From positions 1-64,000 of the forward strand of contig RFGH01000171.1 of assembly GCA_003696675.1 (NCBI GenBank): a stretch of 64,000 nucleotides of DNA, given 5' to 3'. Positions 25,497-33,259 of the stretch are shown here, piece by piece. The position numbers and the translations under genes were made by a program. The notes under the pieces were generated by a model. The model was given only the letters and a program-made list of their open reading frames with translations, ran no database searches and was not told the origin of the DNA. This DNA is from Planctomycetota bacterium (lineage in GTDB: Bacteria; Planctomycetota; Phycisphaerae; Phycisphaerales; UBA1924). Position 1 is the first letter of the stretch. Every line of letters starts with the position of its first letter.

Positions 25497-26573
25497 TCAG
25501 GCCGACTCGGTCCAGACCCTCTCCTCGATCCCGCACTGCTCGCACGATCGAAAGAACTTGGGCCCTTCCTTGCGGATGCGAACCACCTTGCCGCGATGCC
25601 CTTCTGCGCCGCATGCCGTGCAGTCCGTCGGCATCGGTGTATTTGTGCCGCATTTCAGGCACTTCCAATAGTACCCGTACCTGCCCCATTGGGCGGAGAG
25701 GTCTGCGCTGCCGCAGCCCTTGCAAGCGGGCCCTTCGGCCGGCGTCGCGGTCGGCTTGGGCTTGGGTGCGGCTTGGGGGGCCACCGGTCTGTCTGACACG
25801 GAGGCAGGGATCGGAGCCGCCACGCAGGCCTTCGGCTCGTGGCGCGAGGCGAGAAAGTTGGCAACCGCCGAAACTTCTTCGGCCTTCATCGACCACATGC
25901 CGTACTTGCCCCTCGACTCGCCCATCAGTGCGCCCGCGGCCTTGTGCTTTTCGAGTTCTTCGCGGATCTTCAGCGGGACGAGGTCGGCCTTGCTGACAAA
26001 GGTACGGAACGGTTCGGTCGGCTCTGTCCAACCGTTCACCCGCGTGATCTTTCCGCAAACCGAGATCGCGACGATGAGCTGGATCGGCATGTTGCCGAAG
26101 CCGCGCTGGTCTGTGCCGGTCATGAGTTTGGAGAGCGTCCGCAGGCCGGCGGAGACCTTGCCGAGTAGCTCTTCACGGTGCCGCTGGAGAATCGCCCGCA
26201 AGAAGTCTGCTTGGCGGCGTGCCTGCTGGATCGGGGACGCAAATCCTTCATGCCGGCCGCGGTACCGGCGGGTCCACTCGTCGCCGCCCGCCCCGTCATC
26301 GCGCACTCTGACTTCATCGGTGACGGATTTGCTTTCGACGATGAACGCACCCCAGCGGTGAAGAACGAGATGGTCGATCTGACAGACACCGGACCGACCG
26401 TCGTGCTCGGGTTGGTCCGGGTCGACCAGGCGCAGGTCATTGAGCACGAAGACCCCTGCATCGGACGCGAAGTCCCGGTGCAGGTAGAAGGCCATCTGCC
26501 GCTCGGCCTCGGCCCCCGCGCGGAACCGTGGATCCGTGGACTCCGCGTGTGTTTCGGCGTGCTTCACGATCAT
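25497..26573 (-). CDS. NERD-domain protein with C-terminal zinc ribbons
   Basis: A 358-residue protein. The N-terminal NERD (nuclease-related) domain is visible as RAGAEAERQMAFYLHRDF then QIDHLVLHRWGAFIVESKSVTDEVRV, where the Asp and the E-x-K pair match a PD-(D/E)xK nuclease core. A low-complexity linker (AAPKPKPTATPAEG) leads to cysteine-rich ribbons, CKGCGSADLSAQWGRYGYYWKCLKCG and CTACG...CEQCG, similar to those at the end of type I topoisomerases. It may act on DNA; whether the nuclease is active is unknown. An extended -10 promoter lies 45 bases upstream of the ATG at 26573. Confidence 0.83.
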   Translation of the reverse strand: MIVKHAETHAESTDPRFRAGAEAERQMAFYLHRDFASDAGVFVLNDLRLVDPDQPEHDGRSGVCQIDHLVLHRWGAFIVESKSVTDEVRVRDDGAGGDEWTRRYRGRHEGFASPIQQARRQADFLRAILQRHREELLGKVSAGLRTLSKLMTGTDQRGFGNMPIQLIVAISVCGKITRVNGWTEPTEPFRTFVSKADLVPLKIREELEKHKAAGALMGESRGKYGMWSMKAEEVSAVANFLASRHEPKACVAAPIPASVSDRPVAPQAAPKPKPTATPAEGPACKGCGSADLSAQWGRYGYYWKCLKCGTNTPMPTDCTACGAEGHRGKVVRIRKEGPKFFRSCEQCGIEERVWTESA

Positions 26574-26614
26574 GCCTCTCCCCTGTTCTCCGACTTGGCA
26601 GCCGCGTGTTCGCG

Positions 26615-26626
26615 TACATTATCACA
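26615..26626 (-). promoter_or_regulatory. Candidate extended -10 promoter of the NERD gene
   Basis: Minus strand TGTGATAAT is an extended -10 (TGn plus GATAAT, 26623-26618) in an AT-rich patch, 45 bases upstream of the start. TTGTGA is directly repeated within it, and a GTTTTCACA close to a DnaA box is adjacent. Confidence 0.45.
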
Positions 26627-26702
26627 AGTTTTCACAATCTGAAAACACTGTCGATGATGCCGGGCTGCTGCCACTCGGAGTGCCGACACCCGGTTACGAA
26701 AA

Positions 26703-26722
26703 AACCCCGCTCCCGCGGGGTT
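26703..26722 (-). terminator. Intrinsic terminator of the choice-of-anchor A gene
   Basis: AACCCCGC-GGGA-GCGGGGTT followed by further T residues on the minus strand, 30 bases beyond the stop at 26752. Confidence 0.88.
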
Positions 26723-26751
26723 GGGTGATCGGTGCCAGACCGTTCATTCGC

Positions 26752-27642
26752 TCAGCGCCGACGGCGTGCGGCCAGCAGGCCGCCCAGGCCCAGCGGGGCC
26801 ATCGAGCCCGGGGCAGGGATGGCGCCCGCGAAGGTGTTCAGACGAACCTCGGCGTTCATCGCCGAGACGCTGTCGACGATCACGGTGCCGTTGATGCCGC
26901 CGCCCAGCAGGGCCAGGTCGGCATCGACAGCCAGGATCGAGCCGTTGAAGTTGTTGTTGACCGTCAGGCTCGTGGTGTTCAGGAAGTTCCAGATGATCCG
27001 GGACGAGTTGGCCTGGTTCAGCCCGCCGACGAAGTTCGGCGGCGCGGCGAAACTGGCGGTCCCGCCCGAGTCGGACGCGTCGAAGTTGATCACCACGATG
27101 TCGGCTGCACCCAGGTTCAGGTTCAGCTGGCCAAGCCCGGCGATGGTCGCCTGGGTCATGGCGTAGACGGCCACCTGCTCGGAGCCGATGGTGGTGGTCG
27201 CGGCGTTCATGTTGCCGGCGCCGTCCACGGTGCCGGTGGCGCTCAGCGAGCCCAGGTACGCGGACAGCGCGGCCGCTTCGGCAAAGGCGTCGGCGACTAT
27301 GTTCGACACGCCGGGCTGATAGTACGACGAGCCGCCGCCGTTCAGATTGGCGACGCCGAAGATGTTGCCGGCGTACGCCAGGTTGCCGCCGTTGTTCACC
27401 TGCACGCTGGTGCCCGCGGCGATGTCGCCGCCCACGGCCAGCCCGATGCCGTTGGGGTTGGTCACGGTCTGGACGGCATAGTTAGAGGTGCCGGTGATAT
27501 GACCGCCGATCAGTGCGGAGCCGTCGACCTCGCTGGTGATGGTCAGGTTCTGGCGGACGATCAGGTTCCAGTCGAACAGGTCGGCGCGGGCGGCCGAACC
27601 GGCGCAGGCGGCGGCAACCAAGACGATCGCTATGCGTTGCAT
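26752..27642 (-). CDS. Secreted choice-of-anchor A family protein with PEP-CTERM-like tail
   Basis: A 296-residue exported protein: signal peptide MQRIAIVLVAAACAGSAARA, then a beta-helical choice-of-anchor A domain. Recognisable pieces are WNLIVRQNLTITSEVDGSALIGGHI near the start, VVINFDASDSGGTASF in the middle, and IIWNFLNTTSLTVNNNFNGSILAVDADLALLGGGINGTVIVDSV near the end. The tail IPAPGSMAPLGLGGLLAARRRR is a sorting signal of the PEP-CTERM kind. Members of this domain family carry different surface anchors, hence the name. GAGAGAGA precedes the ATG at 27642. It is a single-gene unit with its own terminator, and a cell-surface or matrix location is inferred. Confidence 0.88.
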   Translation of the reverse strand: MQRIAIVLVAAACAGSAARADLFDWNLIVRQNLTITSEVDGSALIGGHITGTSNYAVQTVTNPNGIGLAVGGDIAAGTSVQVNNGGNLAYAGNIFGVANLNGGGSSYYQPGVSNIVADAFAEAAALSAYLGSLSATGTVDGAGNMNAATTTIGSEQVAVYAMTQATIAGLGQLNLNLGAADIVVINFDASDSGGTASFAAPPNFVGGLNQANSSRIIWNFLNTTSLTVNNNFNGSILAVDADLALLGGGINGTVIVDSVSAMNAEVRLNTFAGAIPAPGSMAPLGLGGLLAARRRR

Positions 27643-27846
27643 GGATCTCTCTCTTTCGGTATGCCCCGGGGTTCTCCAAGTCCCGAGTCCGTCAGACAAG
27701 TGGCGGGATCAAGATTACGCCCGAAAGGGAAAAAGCCCCGGTTCTTTGGGATCTCACGCCCCGAATCGGCGTCGTGGGGGTTGGTCTGACGCGGTGGGGC
27801 AATCCCGGCGGTGCTATCGGGCGATCGGCGGTGTTAGACTCGCGGC

Positions 27847-28236
27847 GTGTCGACGCGACCCGGCAGCACGGATCAGGCGCGGGCGGCCGCTCTCGAGCGG
27901 CTGCGGGGCTATCGCGTGCGTGCGGACCGGGGGCGTGGCGTCGGACCGGAGATCGAGGCGTTTGTCCGATCGCTGAAGAGGATCAGCGCGCAGGCGTCCC
28001 GGGCGTCGGAGGCGTGGGAGACGGCCGCGCCTGACGGGGTTCGGGCCACGACGAGCGTGGTGGATCTCAAGGGGGGCACGCTGATCGTTCGTGTTCGTTC
28101 GGCGGCCGACCGTCACCGGGCGGATCGCTGGGTGCGGGGCGGCGGGCTAGGCGAGCTGCGTGCGTTGGCGCGGGCGCCGATCACGCAGGTGCGGTTCGAG
28201 CTGGACGGGTCAGCGGGGACAAACCGGCCGCGATGA
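27847..28236 (+). CDS. DUF721 / DciA-like protein
   Basis: A 129-residue protein matching the DUF721 pattern: ASEAWETAAPDGVRATTSVVDLKGGTLIVRVRSAADRHRADRWVRGGGLGELRALARAPITQVRFEL. DciA, the characterised member of this family, helps load the replicative helicase in bacteria lacking DnaC or DnaI. An N-terminal helical part (ALERLRGYRVRADRGRGVGPEIEAFVRSLKRI) precedes the domain. The start is a GTG at 27847. DUF721 has diverged members, so the exact role is inferred. Its position 4-6 kb from parB and parS fits a replication-linked neighbourhood. Confidence 0.75.
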   Translation: MSTRPGSTDQARAAALERLRGYRVRADRGRGVGPEIEAFVRSLKRISAQASRASEAWETAAPDGVRATTSVVDLKGGTLIVRVRSAADRHRADRWVRGGGLGELRALARAPITQVRFELDGSAGTNRPR

Positions 28237-28310
28237 CGGCCATATGTGGCCAGATTCGACCCTTTTTTGGGGGTAGAGGCTTGGGTTGCACCCGCCGGAA
28301 AATTTTCCCT

Positions 28311-28339
28311 TTGACACGGGCTTCAAAATCGGCGATGCT
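28311..28339 (+). promoter_or_regulatory. Candidate promoter of the small RNA
   Basis: A perfect TTGACA (28311-28316) is followed after 17 bases by GATGCT (28334-28339). No coding frame starts downstream before an intrinsic terminator. Confidence 0.5.
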
Positions 28340-28345
28340 GCCGCC

Positions 28346-28536
28346 GCCGGCGTCGTGGTCGGCGACAACCTTGGGGTCCGCCGAGGAATCGGTCGCCCGA
28401 TGCCGCCTTCGGGCGGTGCGGAGCAGTGAACGATTCCGAGGTTTCGCGTGTGGGGGTTGCCGGCCGTCCTCCTGGGCCGGTATCCAGAGCACGCAATGAG
28501 CGGCGTCTTCTCGTGGGAGACGCCGCTCTTCTTTTG
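28346..28536 (+). ncRNA. Candidate structured small RNA, possibly 6S-like
   Basis: About 190 bases between a TTGACA promoter and an intrinsic terminator with no credible coding frame. A rod-like fold can be drawn: apical GCCGCC-TTCG-GGCGGT, then GGAATCG/CGATTCC, a large asymmetric internal loop (TTGGGGTCCGCCGA opposite GAGGTTTCGCGTGTGG), then CAACC/GGTTG and CCGGC/GCCGG. Length, rod shape and a central bubble resemble 6S RNA, which sequesters sigma70 RNA polymerase, but no primary-sequence match is claimed. It could instead be another regulatory RNA or a long leader of the downstream gene. Confidence 0.35.
28499..28536 (+). terminator. Intrinsic terminator of the candidate small RNA
   Basis: AGCGGCGTCT-TCTCGTGGG-AGACGCCGCT, a perfect 10-bp stem, followed by CTTCTTTT. 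No annotated gene ends nearby, which is what points to a noncoding transcript. Confidence 0.8.
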
Positions 28537-28841
28537 CCCGGCTCCCCTGCCCCGGCTTGCTTCTGATACCGGCATCCATTGCGTGCGGTTGCGGGCGTTT
28601 GATTCTTCATATGGATAAGTTGGGAGCCGCTCCGGGTGCGATGGCGGGGCGGGCGATTGTTATCCGACGCCTAGGGCCGGATGATGCGGGTCCCATATCC
28701 CTAAGTCGGTCTATTTCATGTATTTACGCCTTGGCGTCCGGCGGTGGTGGGGTATGTTTCAGCGGGCCTGTCGCCGCTGGCGAGGGGTCGGAAGAAGCCA
28801 AGAAAAAACGCGACCCGCACGACGCGGGGGGAGAGAGCATC

Positions 28842-29513
28842 ATGAAGATGGGACTGATGATTCTGGTGGCGGCTGCCGGCTCGAGCGTTGCGATGGGCGA
28901 CACGGTCGACGCGAGGTATGTCGGCATCGCCGGCGGCAGCGGGGCCAGCCACCTGCGTGTGGGCAGCACGACCTTCTACGCCGGTCACATGGTGCACGAG
29001 TTCACCTCGGGCGACCGTGAAGGCGAGCGTTTCAGCACCTTCTGCATCGATCTGGGCGAATACGCCAACTCCTCCGGCGCGACCTATCAGATCGTTGATC
29101 TGGCCGACGCCCCCGCCCCCGGCGTGCCCTACGGCCAGGCGGTGGCCGATCAGATCAACGCGGTGGTCGCCAACGCGGTGGCCCAAGGCTGGATCGACAA
29201 CCGTCTGCAGGCCGACACGAATCAGGTCGGGTATCTCGCGAAGATGGGCGCGATTCAGGCGGCGATCTGGGAGGCCCTCGGCGGTGATGTGAAGATCAAC
29301 TCCAGCCGCACGAGCGACAGCCTTGCGTACTACTACTTCCAGCTGATGGGGCAGTCGTTCGACGACAGCCTGCGGGTGAACGGGCTGCGTGCGATGGTGG
29401 CGCCCGGGCAGCAGGACATGCTGTATGTGGTGCCGCTGCCCCCGGCCGCGTTTGCCGGGATGGGCCTTCTCGCGGGTCTCGGCGGGGTGCGGGTTCTCCG
29501 CCGCCGCAAGTGA
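28842..29513 (+). CDS. Secreted thioester-domain-like protein with PEP-CTERM tail, tandem copy 1
   Basis: A 223-residue exported protein with signal peptide MKMGLMILVAAAGSSVAMG. The body (residues 20-190) has the pattern of surface thioester domains: an FCID motif with the protein's only cysteine (Cys68) and IQAAIWEALGG with Gln139, 71 residues apart. In thioester domains these side chains crosslink and react with target amines. The sorting tail is VVPLPPAAFAGMGLLAGLGGVRVLRRRK. GGGGGGAGAGAG precedes the ATG at 28842; the track ORF extends upstream without a signal peptide. The next two genes are close paralogues and each has its own terminator. The thioester is inferred from motif and spacing. 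Confidence 0.78.
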   Translation: MKMGLMILVAAAGSSVAMGDTVDARYVGIAGGSGASHLRVGSTTFYAGHMVHEFTSGDREGERFSTFCIDLGEYANSSGATYQIVDLADAPAPGVPYGQAVADQINAVVANAVAQGWIDNRLQADTNQVGYLAKMGAIQAAIWEALGGDVKINSSRTSDSLAYYYFQLMGQSFDDSLRVNGLRAMVAPGQQDMLYVVPLPPAAFAGMGLLAGLGGVRVLRRRK

Positions 29514-29827
29514 ATCTGATGTGATGTGAGTCTCCTTCGTGTGTGTGTTGCGTGGCAACGCCCGGGCATCCCCCGGGCGTTGTCGTTTTTGGTCGTGAGG
29601 GGCGAGCGTGCCGGGGTGGGGCGGCATCTGTACGGTTGTCCGATAAAAACAGATTCCAGTGGGCGGGTAAGAATGCCGCACCGATTTATGGGAGTTCGCG
29701 TGATCCGATAGTTCTGTTTGTGCTGAATTTGTGCGTATTCCCTTTGATCAAGGGGGGTTGGACGAGAGAATGTGGGTGGGAAATCACGCCCGGGCTTGGT
29801 GCAAAGTCCGGGATGGGAGGAGTTCAG
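29514..29827. other. Spacer between tandem copies 1 and 2
   Basis: The first part holds the terminator of copy 1 (29556-29590). The remaining 235 bases should contain the promoter and leader of copy 2, including a CCCGG/CCGGG inverted repeat around 29788-29815 close to the ribosome site. No coding frame is supported. Confidence 0.55.
29556..29590 (+). terminator. Intrinsic terminator of tandem copy 1
   Basis: CAACGCCCGGG and CCCGGGCGTTG form an 11-bp stem followed by TCGTTTTT. Confidence 0.9.
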
Positions 29828-30499
29828 ATGAAGATGAGCATCGGAGTGTGCGGGTTGGCGCTGTGCGCTGGTCTTGCCATGGCAGACTCGATCGACCTCA
29901 ACTACCAGGGCGTAGCCGGTGGTGACGGGTCGACCACCCTGCGGATCAACGGGACGAACTTCAAGGCCGGGCACATGGTTCACGAGGTGCTCAGCGGCCC
30001 GAACGCCGGATCGCAGTACAACACTTTCTGCATCGAGATCGGCGAGTTCGCGACGACGGGTGCGGCGACCTATTCGCTGGTGAATCTGGCTGACGCGCCG
30101 GCGCCAGGTGCGCCGTACGGTCAGTCGGTGGCCGACGCGGTGAGCGCCGTGGTCGCCAACGCGATCGCCAAGGGCTGGATCGATTCGCGTCTGCAGGCCG
30201 ATTCGGGACAGGTCGGTTACCTCGGCAAAATGGGCGCGATCCAGGCTGCGATCTGGGAGGCGCTGGGTGAGGATGTCAACATCAACTCGTCGCAGACCAG
30301 CGATGAGCTGGCGTATTACTACTACCAGCTGATGAACGGCTTCGACTCGAGCGCTCGGGCGAACGGTCTGGTCGCGGCGGTGGCCGAGGGGCGTCAGGAC
30401 ATGCTGTATGTGGTGCCGCTGCCCCCGGCGGCGTTCGCGGGCGCGGGGCTGCTGTTGATCGGTGCCGGCGTTCGCGCGTACCGTCGTCGCCACGCCTGA
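29828..30499 (+). CDS. Secreted thioester-domain-like protein with PEP-CTERM tail, tandem copy 2
   Basis: A 223-residue paralogue of the preceding gene, colinear along its whole length. The signal peptide is MKMSIGVCGLALCAGLAMA. The mature protein has a single cysteine, Cys68 in TFCIEIGEF, and Gln139 in IQAAIWEALGE, the same 71-residue spacing as copies 1 and 3. The tail is VVPLPPAAFAGAGLLLIGAGVRAYRRRHA. GGGAGGAG lies 6 bases upstream of the ATG at 29828. It is more diverged from copies 1 and 3 (for example SGPNAGSQYNT against SGDREGERFST), which suggests it split off earlier or evolves faster. Surface location is inferred. Confidence 0.78.
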   Translation: MKMSIGVCGLALCAGLAMADSIDLNYQGVAGGDGSTTLRINGTNFKAGHMVHEVLSGPNAGSQYNTFCIEIGEFATTGAATYSLVNLADAPAPGAPYGQSVADAVSAVVANAIAKGWIDSRLQADSGQVGYLGKMGAIQAAIWEALGEDVNINSSQTSDELAYYYYQLMNGFDSSARANGLVAAVAEGRQDMLYVVPLPPAAFAGAGLLLIGAGVRAYRRRHA

Positions 30500-30524
30500 T
30501 CGGTTGCAGAACTTCGTGATCTCT

Positions 30525-30560
30525 CAACAGCGCCCGGCCGCCCGGCCGGGCGTTGTCTTG
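30525..30560 (+). terminator. Intrinsic terminator of tandem copy 2
   Basis: CGCCCGGCC-GCCC-GGCCGGGCG, extended by flanking CAAC/GTTG, then TTGTCTTG. Confidence 0.82.
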
Positions 30561-30754
30561 CGCTCGTGACTCGGTGCGGGTTCTCGGACGCGGATTGCGA
30601 CCCATAACCGTCGGCGGGTGGGCGATTGCTTTAATATGCCCGAAAGTGGGGGAAATTGCGTAGAAATCGCCCTTCTGACGCGGACAATGGGCCTTCCTTG
30701 CGGAGGAGGATCCGGGGGGATGACACATAGGAACAACCGAACAGGAGCGGAGAG

Positions 30755-31432
30755 ATGATGATGAGGCAGGCATTGGCCGCGGCGGCTCTGGCGTGGCTGG
30801 CCGGGACGGCGATGGGCGGCACGATCGACGCGCGGTATGTGGGCGTGGCCGGCGGCACTTCGGCGACGCATTTGCGTGTGGGCGGCACGACCTACTACGC
30901 CGGGCACATGGTGCATGAGTTCACGGGCGGCGCGCGCAGCGGCGAGCGTTTCTCGACATTCTGCATCGATATCGGCGAGTACGCCAGCACCTCGGGCGCG
31001 ACCTACGAGATCCTGAGCCTGGCGGACGCGCCGAATCCCGGCGTGCCCTACGGCCAGACCGTGGCCGACCGCATCAACGCGGTGGTGGCCAATGCGGTGG
31101 CGCTGGGCTGGATCGACAACCGACTGCAGGCGGATACCGACCAGACGGACTATCTGGCCAAGATGGGCGCCATCCAGGCGGCGATCTGGGAGGCGATCGG
31201 CGGCGATGTGCAGCTCGGCTCGAGCGCCACGACGGCATCGCTGAGCAGTTATTACAACACGCTGATGAACGACGCGACATTCGACGACGGGCTGCGGATC
31301 TCCGGGCTGCGTGCGATGGTGGCGCCCGGTCAGCAGGACATGCTGTATGTGGTGCCGCTGCCCCCGGCCGCCTTCGCGGGCGCGGGCCTGCTGGCGGTCG
31401 GCTTCGGCGTGCGTTCGCTGCGTCGGCGTTGA
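30755..31432 (+). CDS. Secreted thioester-domain-like protein with PEP-CTERM tail, tandem copy 3
   Basis: A 225-residue paralogue of the two preceding genes. Signal peptide MMMRQALAAAALAWLAGTAMG; the only cysteine is Cys70 in FSTFCIDIGEYA, and Gln141 is in IQAAIWEAIGG, again 71 residues apart. The tail is VVPLPPAAFAGAGLLAVGFGVRSLRRR. AGGAG is 7 bases upstream of the first of three consecutive in-frame ATG codons at 30755. It is closest to copy 1. Separate leaders and terminators suggest that each copy can be expressed independently, possibly allowing variants to be switched. Confidence 0.78.
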   Translation: MMMRQALAAAALAWLAGTAMGGTIDARYVGVAGGTSATHLRVGGTTYYAGHMVHEFTGGARSGERFSTFCIDIGEYASTSGATYEILSLADAPNPGVPYGQTVADRINAVVANAVALGWIDNRLQADTDQTDYLAKMGAIQAAIWEAIGGDVQLGSSATTASLSSYYNTLMNDATFDDGLRISGLRAMVAPGQQDMLYVVPLPPAAFAGAGLLAVGFGVRSLRRR

Positions 31433-31456
31433 GATGCGATGATGTGCAGATCCCCG

Positions 31457-31489
31457 AAGGCCCCGCTCCGGCGGGGCCCTTCTCGTTTT
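31457..31489 (+). terminator. Intrinsic terminator of tandem copy 3
   Basis: GGCCCCGC-TCCG-GCGGGGCC followed by CTTCTCGTTTT. Confidence 0.88.
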
Positions 31490-31502
31490 GGAGCCTGGGG
31501 GA

Positions 31503-31745
31503 TCAGGCGTTTGGGGCGGTGTCGGGCGTGCGTTCGTCGGCGCGTCGCGCGTCGGCGAGGATCTGCTCGTACGAATCGCCCTCGATGATCTCGTCGCGAA
31601 CAGAGACAAAGCGGGTATCGAAGCAGCGCGAGCAGACGCCGAGGCAGTCGCGCGACTCGCAACCGGCATCGATGAGTTGCTGGCGTTCCTGCAGGGAGCG
31701 CGGGTTGTTGATGCAGAACAGGATGGGCTGTTTGGGGTGCGACAT
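31503..31745 (-). CDS. Small cysteine-rich protein of the DUF1450-like type
   Basis: An 80-residue protein, MSHPKQPILFCINNPRSLQERQQLIDAGCESRDCLGVCSRCFDTRFVSVRDEIIEGDSYEQILADARRAD. The layout, a CxxN near the start, a C...C..C..C cluster in the middle, then xGExIEGxSxEExL, resembles DUF1450 (Bacillus YuzB), a thioredoxin-like ferredoxin relative of unknown function. The cysteines could bind an iron-sulfur cluster or zinc. GGAACGG precedes the ATG at 31745; the ATG at 31754 has no ribosome site. It is convergent with the tandem array. Confidence 0.65.
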   Translation of the reverse strand: MSHPKQPILFCINNPRSLQERQQLIDAGCESRDCLGVCSRCFDTRFVSVRDEIIEGDSYEQILADARRADERTPDTAPNA

Positions 31746-31842
31746 CCGTTCCATGCTATCGGCGCGTCAGCGAATCCGGGCGCGATGATTTGTGCAGAAA
31801 ACCGCGGTGTTTCTCGGGATTAGCGGAGGTAAAAGTGTGCTT

Positions 31843-32112
31843 TCAAGCCTGGTCGCCGATACGAATCACGCATCCATATGGGGGGCAATCTCGGATTGCG
31901 GACGGGAGCGCACCCGCGTTTCGAGTCGCCCAAGCCTGGCGATCAACTCCGCTTTGATGGCGCGGAGTGCGGCGAGCCTCAAGCTCCTGTGCGGCGTCGA
32001 CCACCAGCGCTTTGAATCCGACGGGCGCGAGGATGAGAGCGCCGTTGTGGTTGGTGATGGTCCATTCGGCGGGGACTGGCAGGCCTTGTTTGGCCCATTG
32101 GGGTCCGCTCAC
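31843..32112 (-). CDS. Small gene coupled to fcl, possibly frameshifted
   Basis: A GTG at 32112 overlaps the fcl stop as GTGA, a typical coupled start. The frame reads [45 protein letters not shown], protein-like up to about residue 45, but then turns into low-quality sequence. In the next frame the DNA reads [37 protein letters not shown] and stops at 31866, which looks like a natural helical C-terminus. A single-base indel near 31975 would join the two. Either the gene is frameshifted or the assembly has an error there. The family is not recognised. Confidence 0.5.
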   Translation of the reverse strand: MSGPQWAKQGLPVPAEWTITNHNGALILAPVGFKALVVDAAQELEARRTPRHQSGVDRQAWATRNAGALPSAIRDCPPYGCVIRIGDQA

Positions 32113-33128
32113 ATCCGCGCGTCCGCATCGCCGCGGTGCTCTTTGAACCACTCGATCGTCCGCTTCAGGCCTTCCTCAAACCCCACCTTCGCCTGCCACT
32201 CGATGCGCTCTTTGGCGCGGGTTACATCGAGGCAGCGGCGGGGCTGGCCGTCGGGTTTGGTGGTGTCCCAGCGGATCTTCTGCTCGATGGTGGATTCGTC
32301 GGCGAAGCCGGTCAGTCGGGCGATGAGGTGGACCAGGTCGCGGATGGTGATCTCCATGTTCGTGCCGAGGTTGATCGGCTCGGGGTCATCCATCTTGGCG
32401 GCGGCCGTCAGGATGCCGTCGGCGCAGTCTTCGACATAGAGGAACTCGCGGCTGGCGCTGCCGGTGCCCCAGACCTCGATGAACTCCCGCCCGGCGTCCT
32501 TGGCCTCGATGCACTTGCGGATCAGGGCGGGGATGACATGGGAGGAGTGGAGGTTGAAGTTGTCGTGCGGGCCGTAGAGGTTGACGGGCAGGACATAGAC
32601 GCCCTTCATGCCGTACTGGAGCTTGTAGGCGTCGAGCATCTGCCACGCGGCCTTCTTGGCGATGCCGTAGGGGGCGTTGGTGACCTCGGGGTAGCCGTTC
32701 CAGAGGTTTTCTTCTTTGAAGGGGACCGGCGTGAGGTTGGGGTAGGCGCAGATGGTGCCGGTCTGGACGAACTTGCCTCCGCGGTCCGCGAGCCCGTCGA
32801 GCCGGGCCTGCTCGATCAGGTGCAGGGCCATGGCCATGTTGGCGTAGAAGTAACGCCCGGGGTTCTCGCGGTTGGCGCCGATGCCGCCGACTTCCGCGGC
32901 CAGATGGATGACCATGGTGGTCTTGCCCGGGCCGAAGGCGTCCTTGTAGAGCCGCTTGCAGGCGTCGGGCTCGGTCAGGTCGTAGTCCTTGGAGCGGGGG
33001 ACGAAGATGTTGGAGTCCGGCACACCGCGGGCGCGGAGGCCTTCGAGAACATGGCGTCCGAGGAAGCCCGAGCCGCCGGTCACGATGACGCGTTGGCTGG
33101 ACCAATCGGTGGGGGAAGCGGCGGACAT
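32109..33128 (-). CDS. fcl: GDP-L-fucose synthase
   Basis: A 339-residue NADPH-dependent epimerase-reductase that converts GDP-4-keto-6-deoxymannose to GDP-L-fucose, the second and last step after Gmd. The extended short-chain dehydrogenase fold shows the nucleotide loop [12 protein letters not shown], the [14 protein letters not shown] segment typical of Fcl, the catalytic TGTICAYP and YGIAKKAAW (Tyr-x3-Lys), and [26 protein letters not shown]. The start is the ATG at 33128 ([19 protein letters not shown]); the track ORF begins far upstream without homology. It supplies GDP-fucose, probably to the exopolysaccharide locus at 45-58 kb. The gmd partner is 3 kb away. Confidence 0.95.
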   Translation of the reverse strand: MSAASPTDWSSQRVIVTGGSGFLGRHVLEGLRARGVPDSNIFVPRSKDYDLTEPDACKRLYKDAFGPGKTTMVIHLAAEVGGIGANRENPGRYFYANMAMALHLIEQARLDGLADRGGKFVQTGTICAYPNLTPVPFKEENLWNGYPEVTNAPYGIAKKAAWQMLDAYKLQYGMKGVYVLPVNLYGPHDNFNLHSSHVIPALIRKCIEAKDAGREFIEVWGTGSASREFLYVEDCADGILTAAAKMDDPEPINLGTNMEITIRDLVHLIARLTGFADESTIEQKIRWDTTKPDGQPRRCLDVTRAKERIEWQAKVGFEEGLKRTIEWFKEHRGDADARM

Positions 33129-33259
33129 GGCGGGCTCCGTGCGGGAAGGATCGAACGGGACGGGGGCGGGGATGATAGTGGTGGGGGCGAGGAATGGTTC
33201 GACCAGAACCCGGATGTGGGTGGCCCCGCAGGGGGCTGGGGGCCGATGGAAGGGGCCTG

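Larger units (their letters stand above)
28237..28841. other. Intergenic region holding a candidate small RNA and the leader of the first thioester protein gene
   Basis: A 605-base gap. The first part contains a GGCCA-TATG-TGGCC hairpin and a T-run after the DciA-like gene, then a TTGACA promoter, the candidate RNA and its terminator (28499-28536). From 28540 to 28841 there is no coding frame I can support; it should hold the promoter and leader of the gene at 28842. Confidence 0.6.

Noticed and set aside
28740-28841. Riboswitch upstream of the first thioester-protein gene
   Set aside because: No recognisable c-di-GMP, cobalamin, TPP or SAM riboswitch core; only a purine-rich ribosome-site region is visible.
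28842-31432. CRISPR-like or phase-variable repeat array
   Set aside because: The repetition is at the level of whole diverged genes with separate signals; no short direct repeats or spacers are present.
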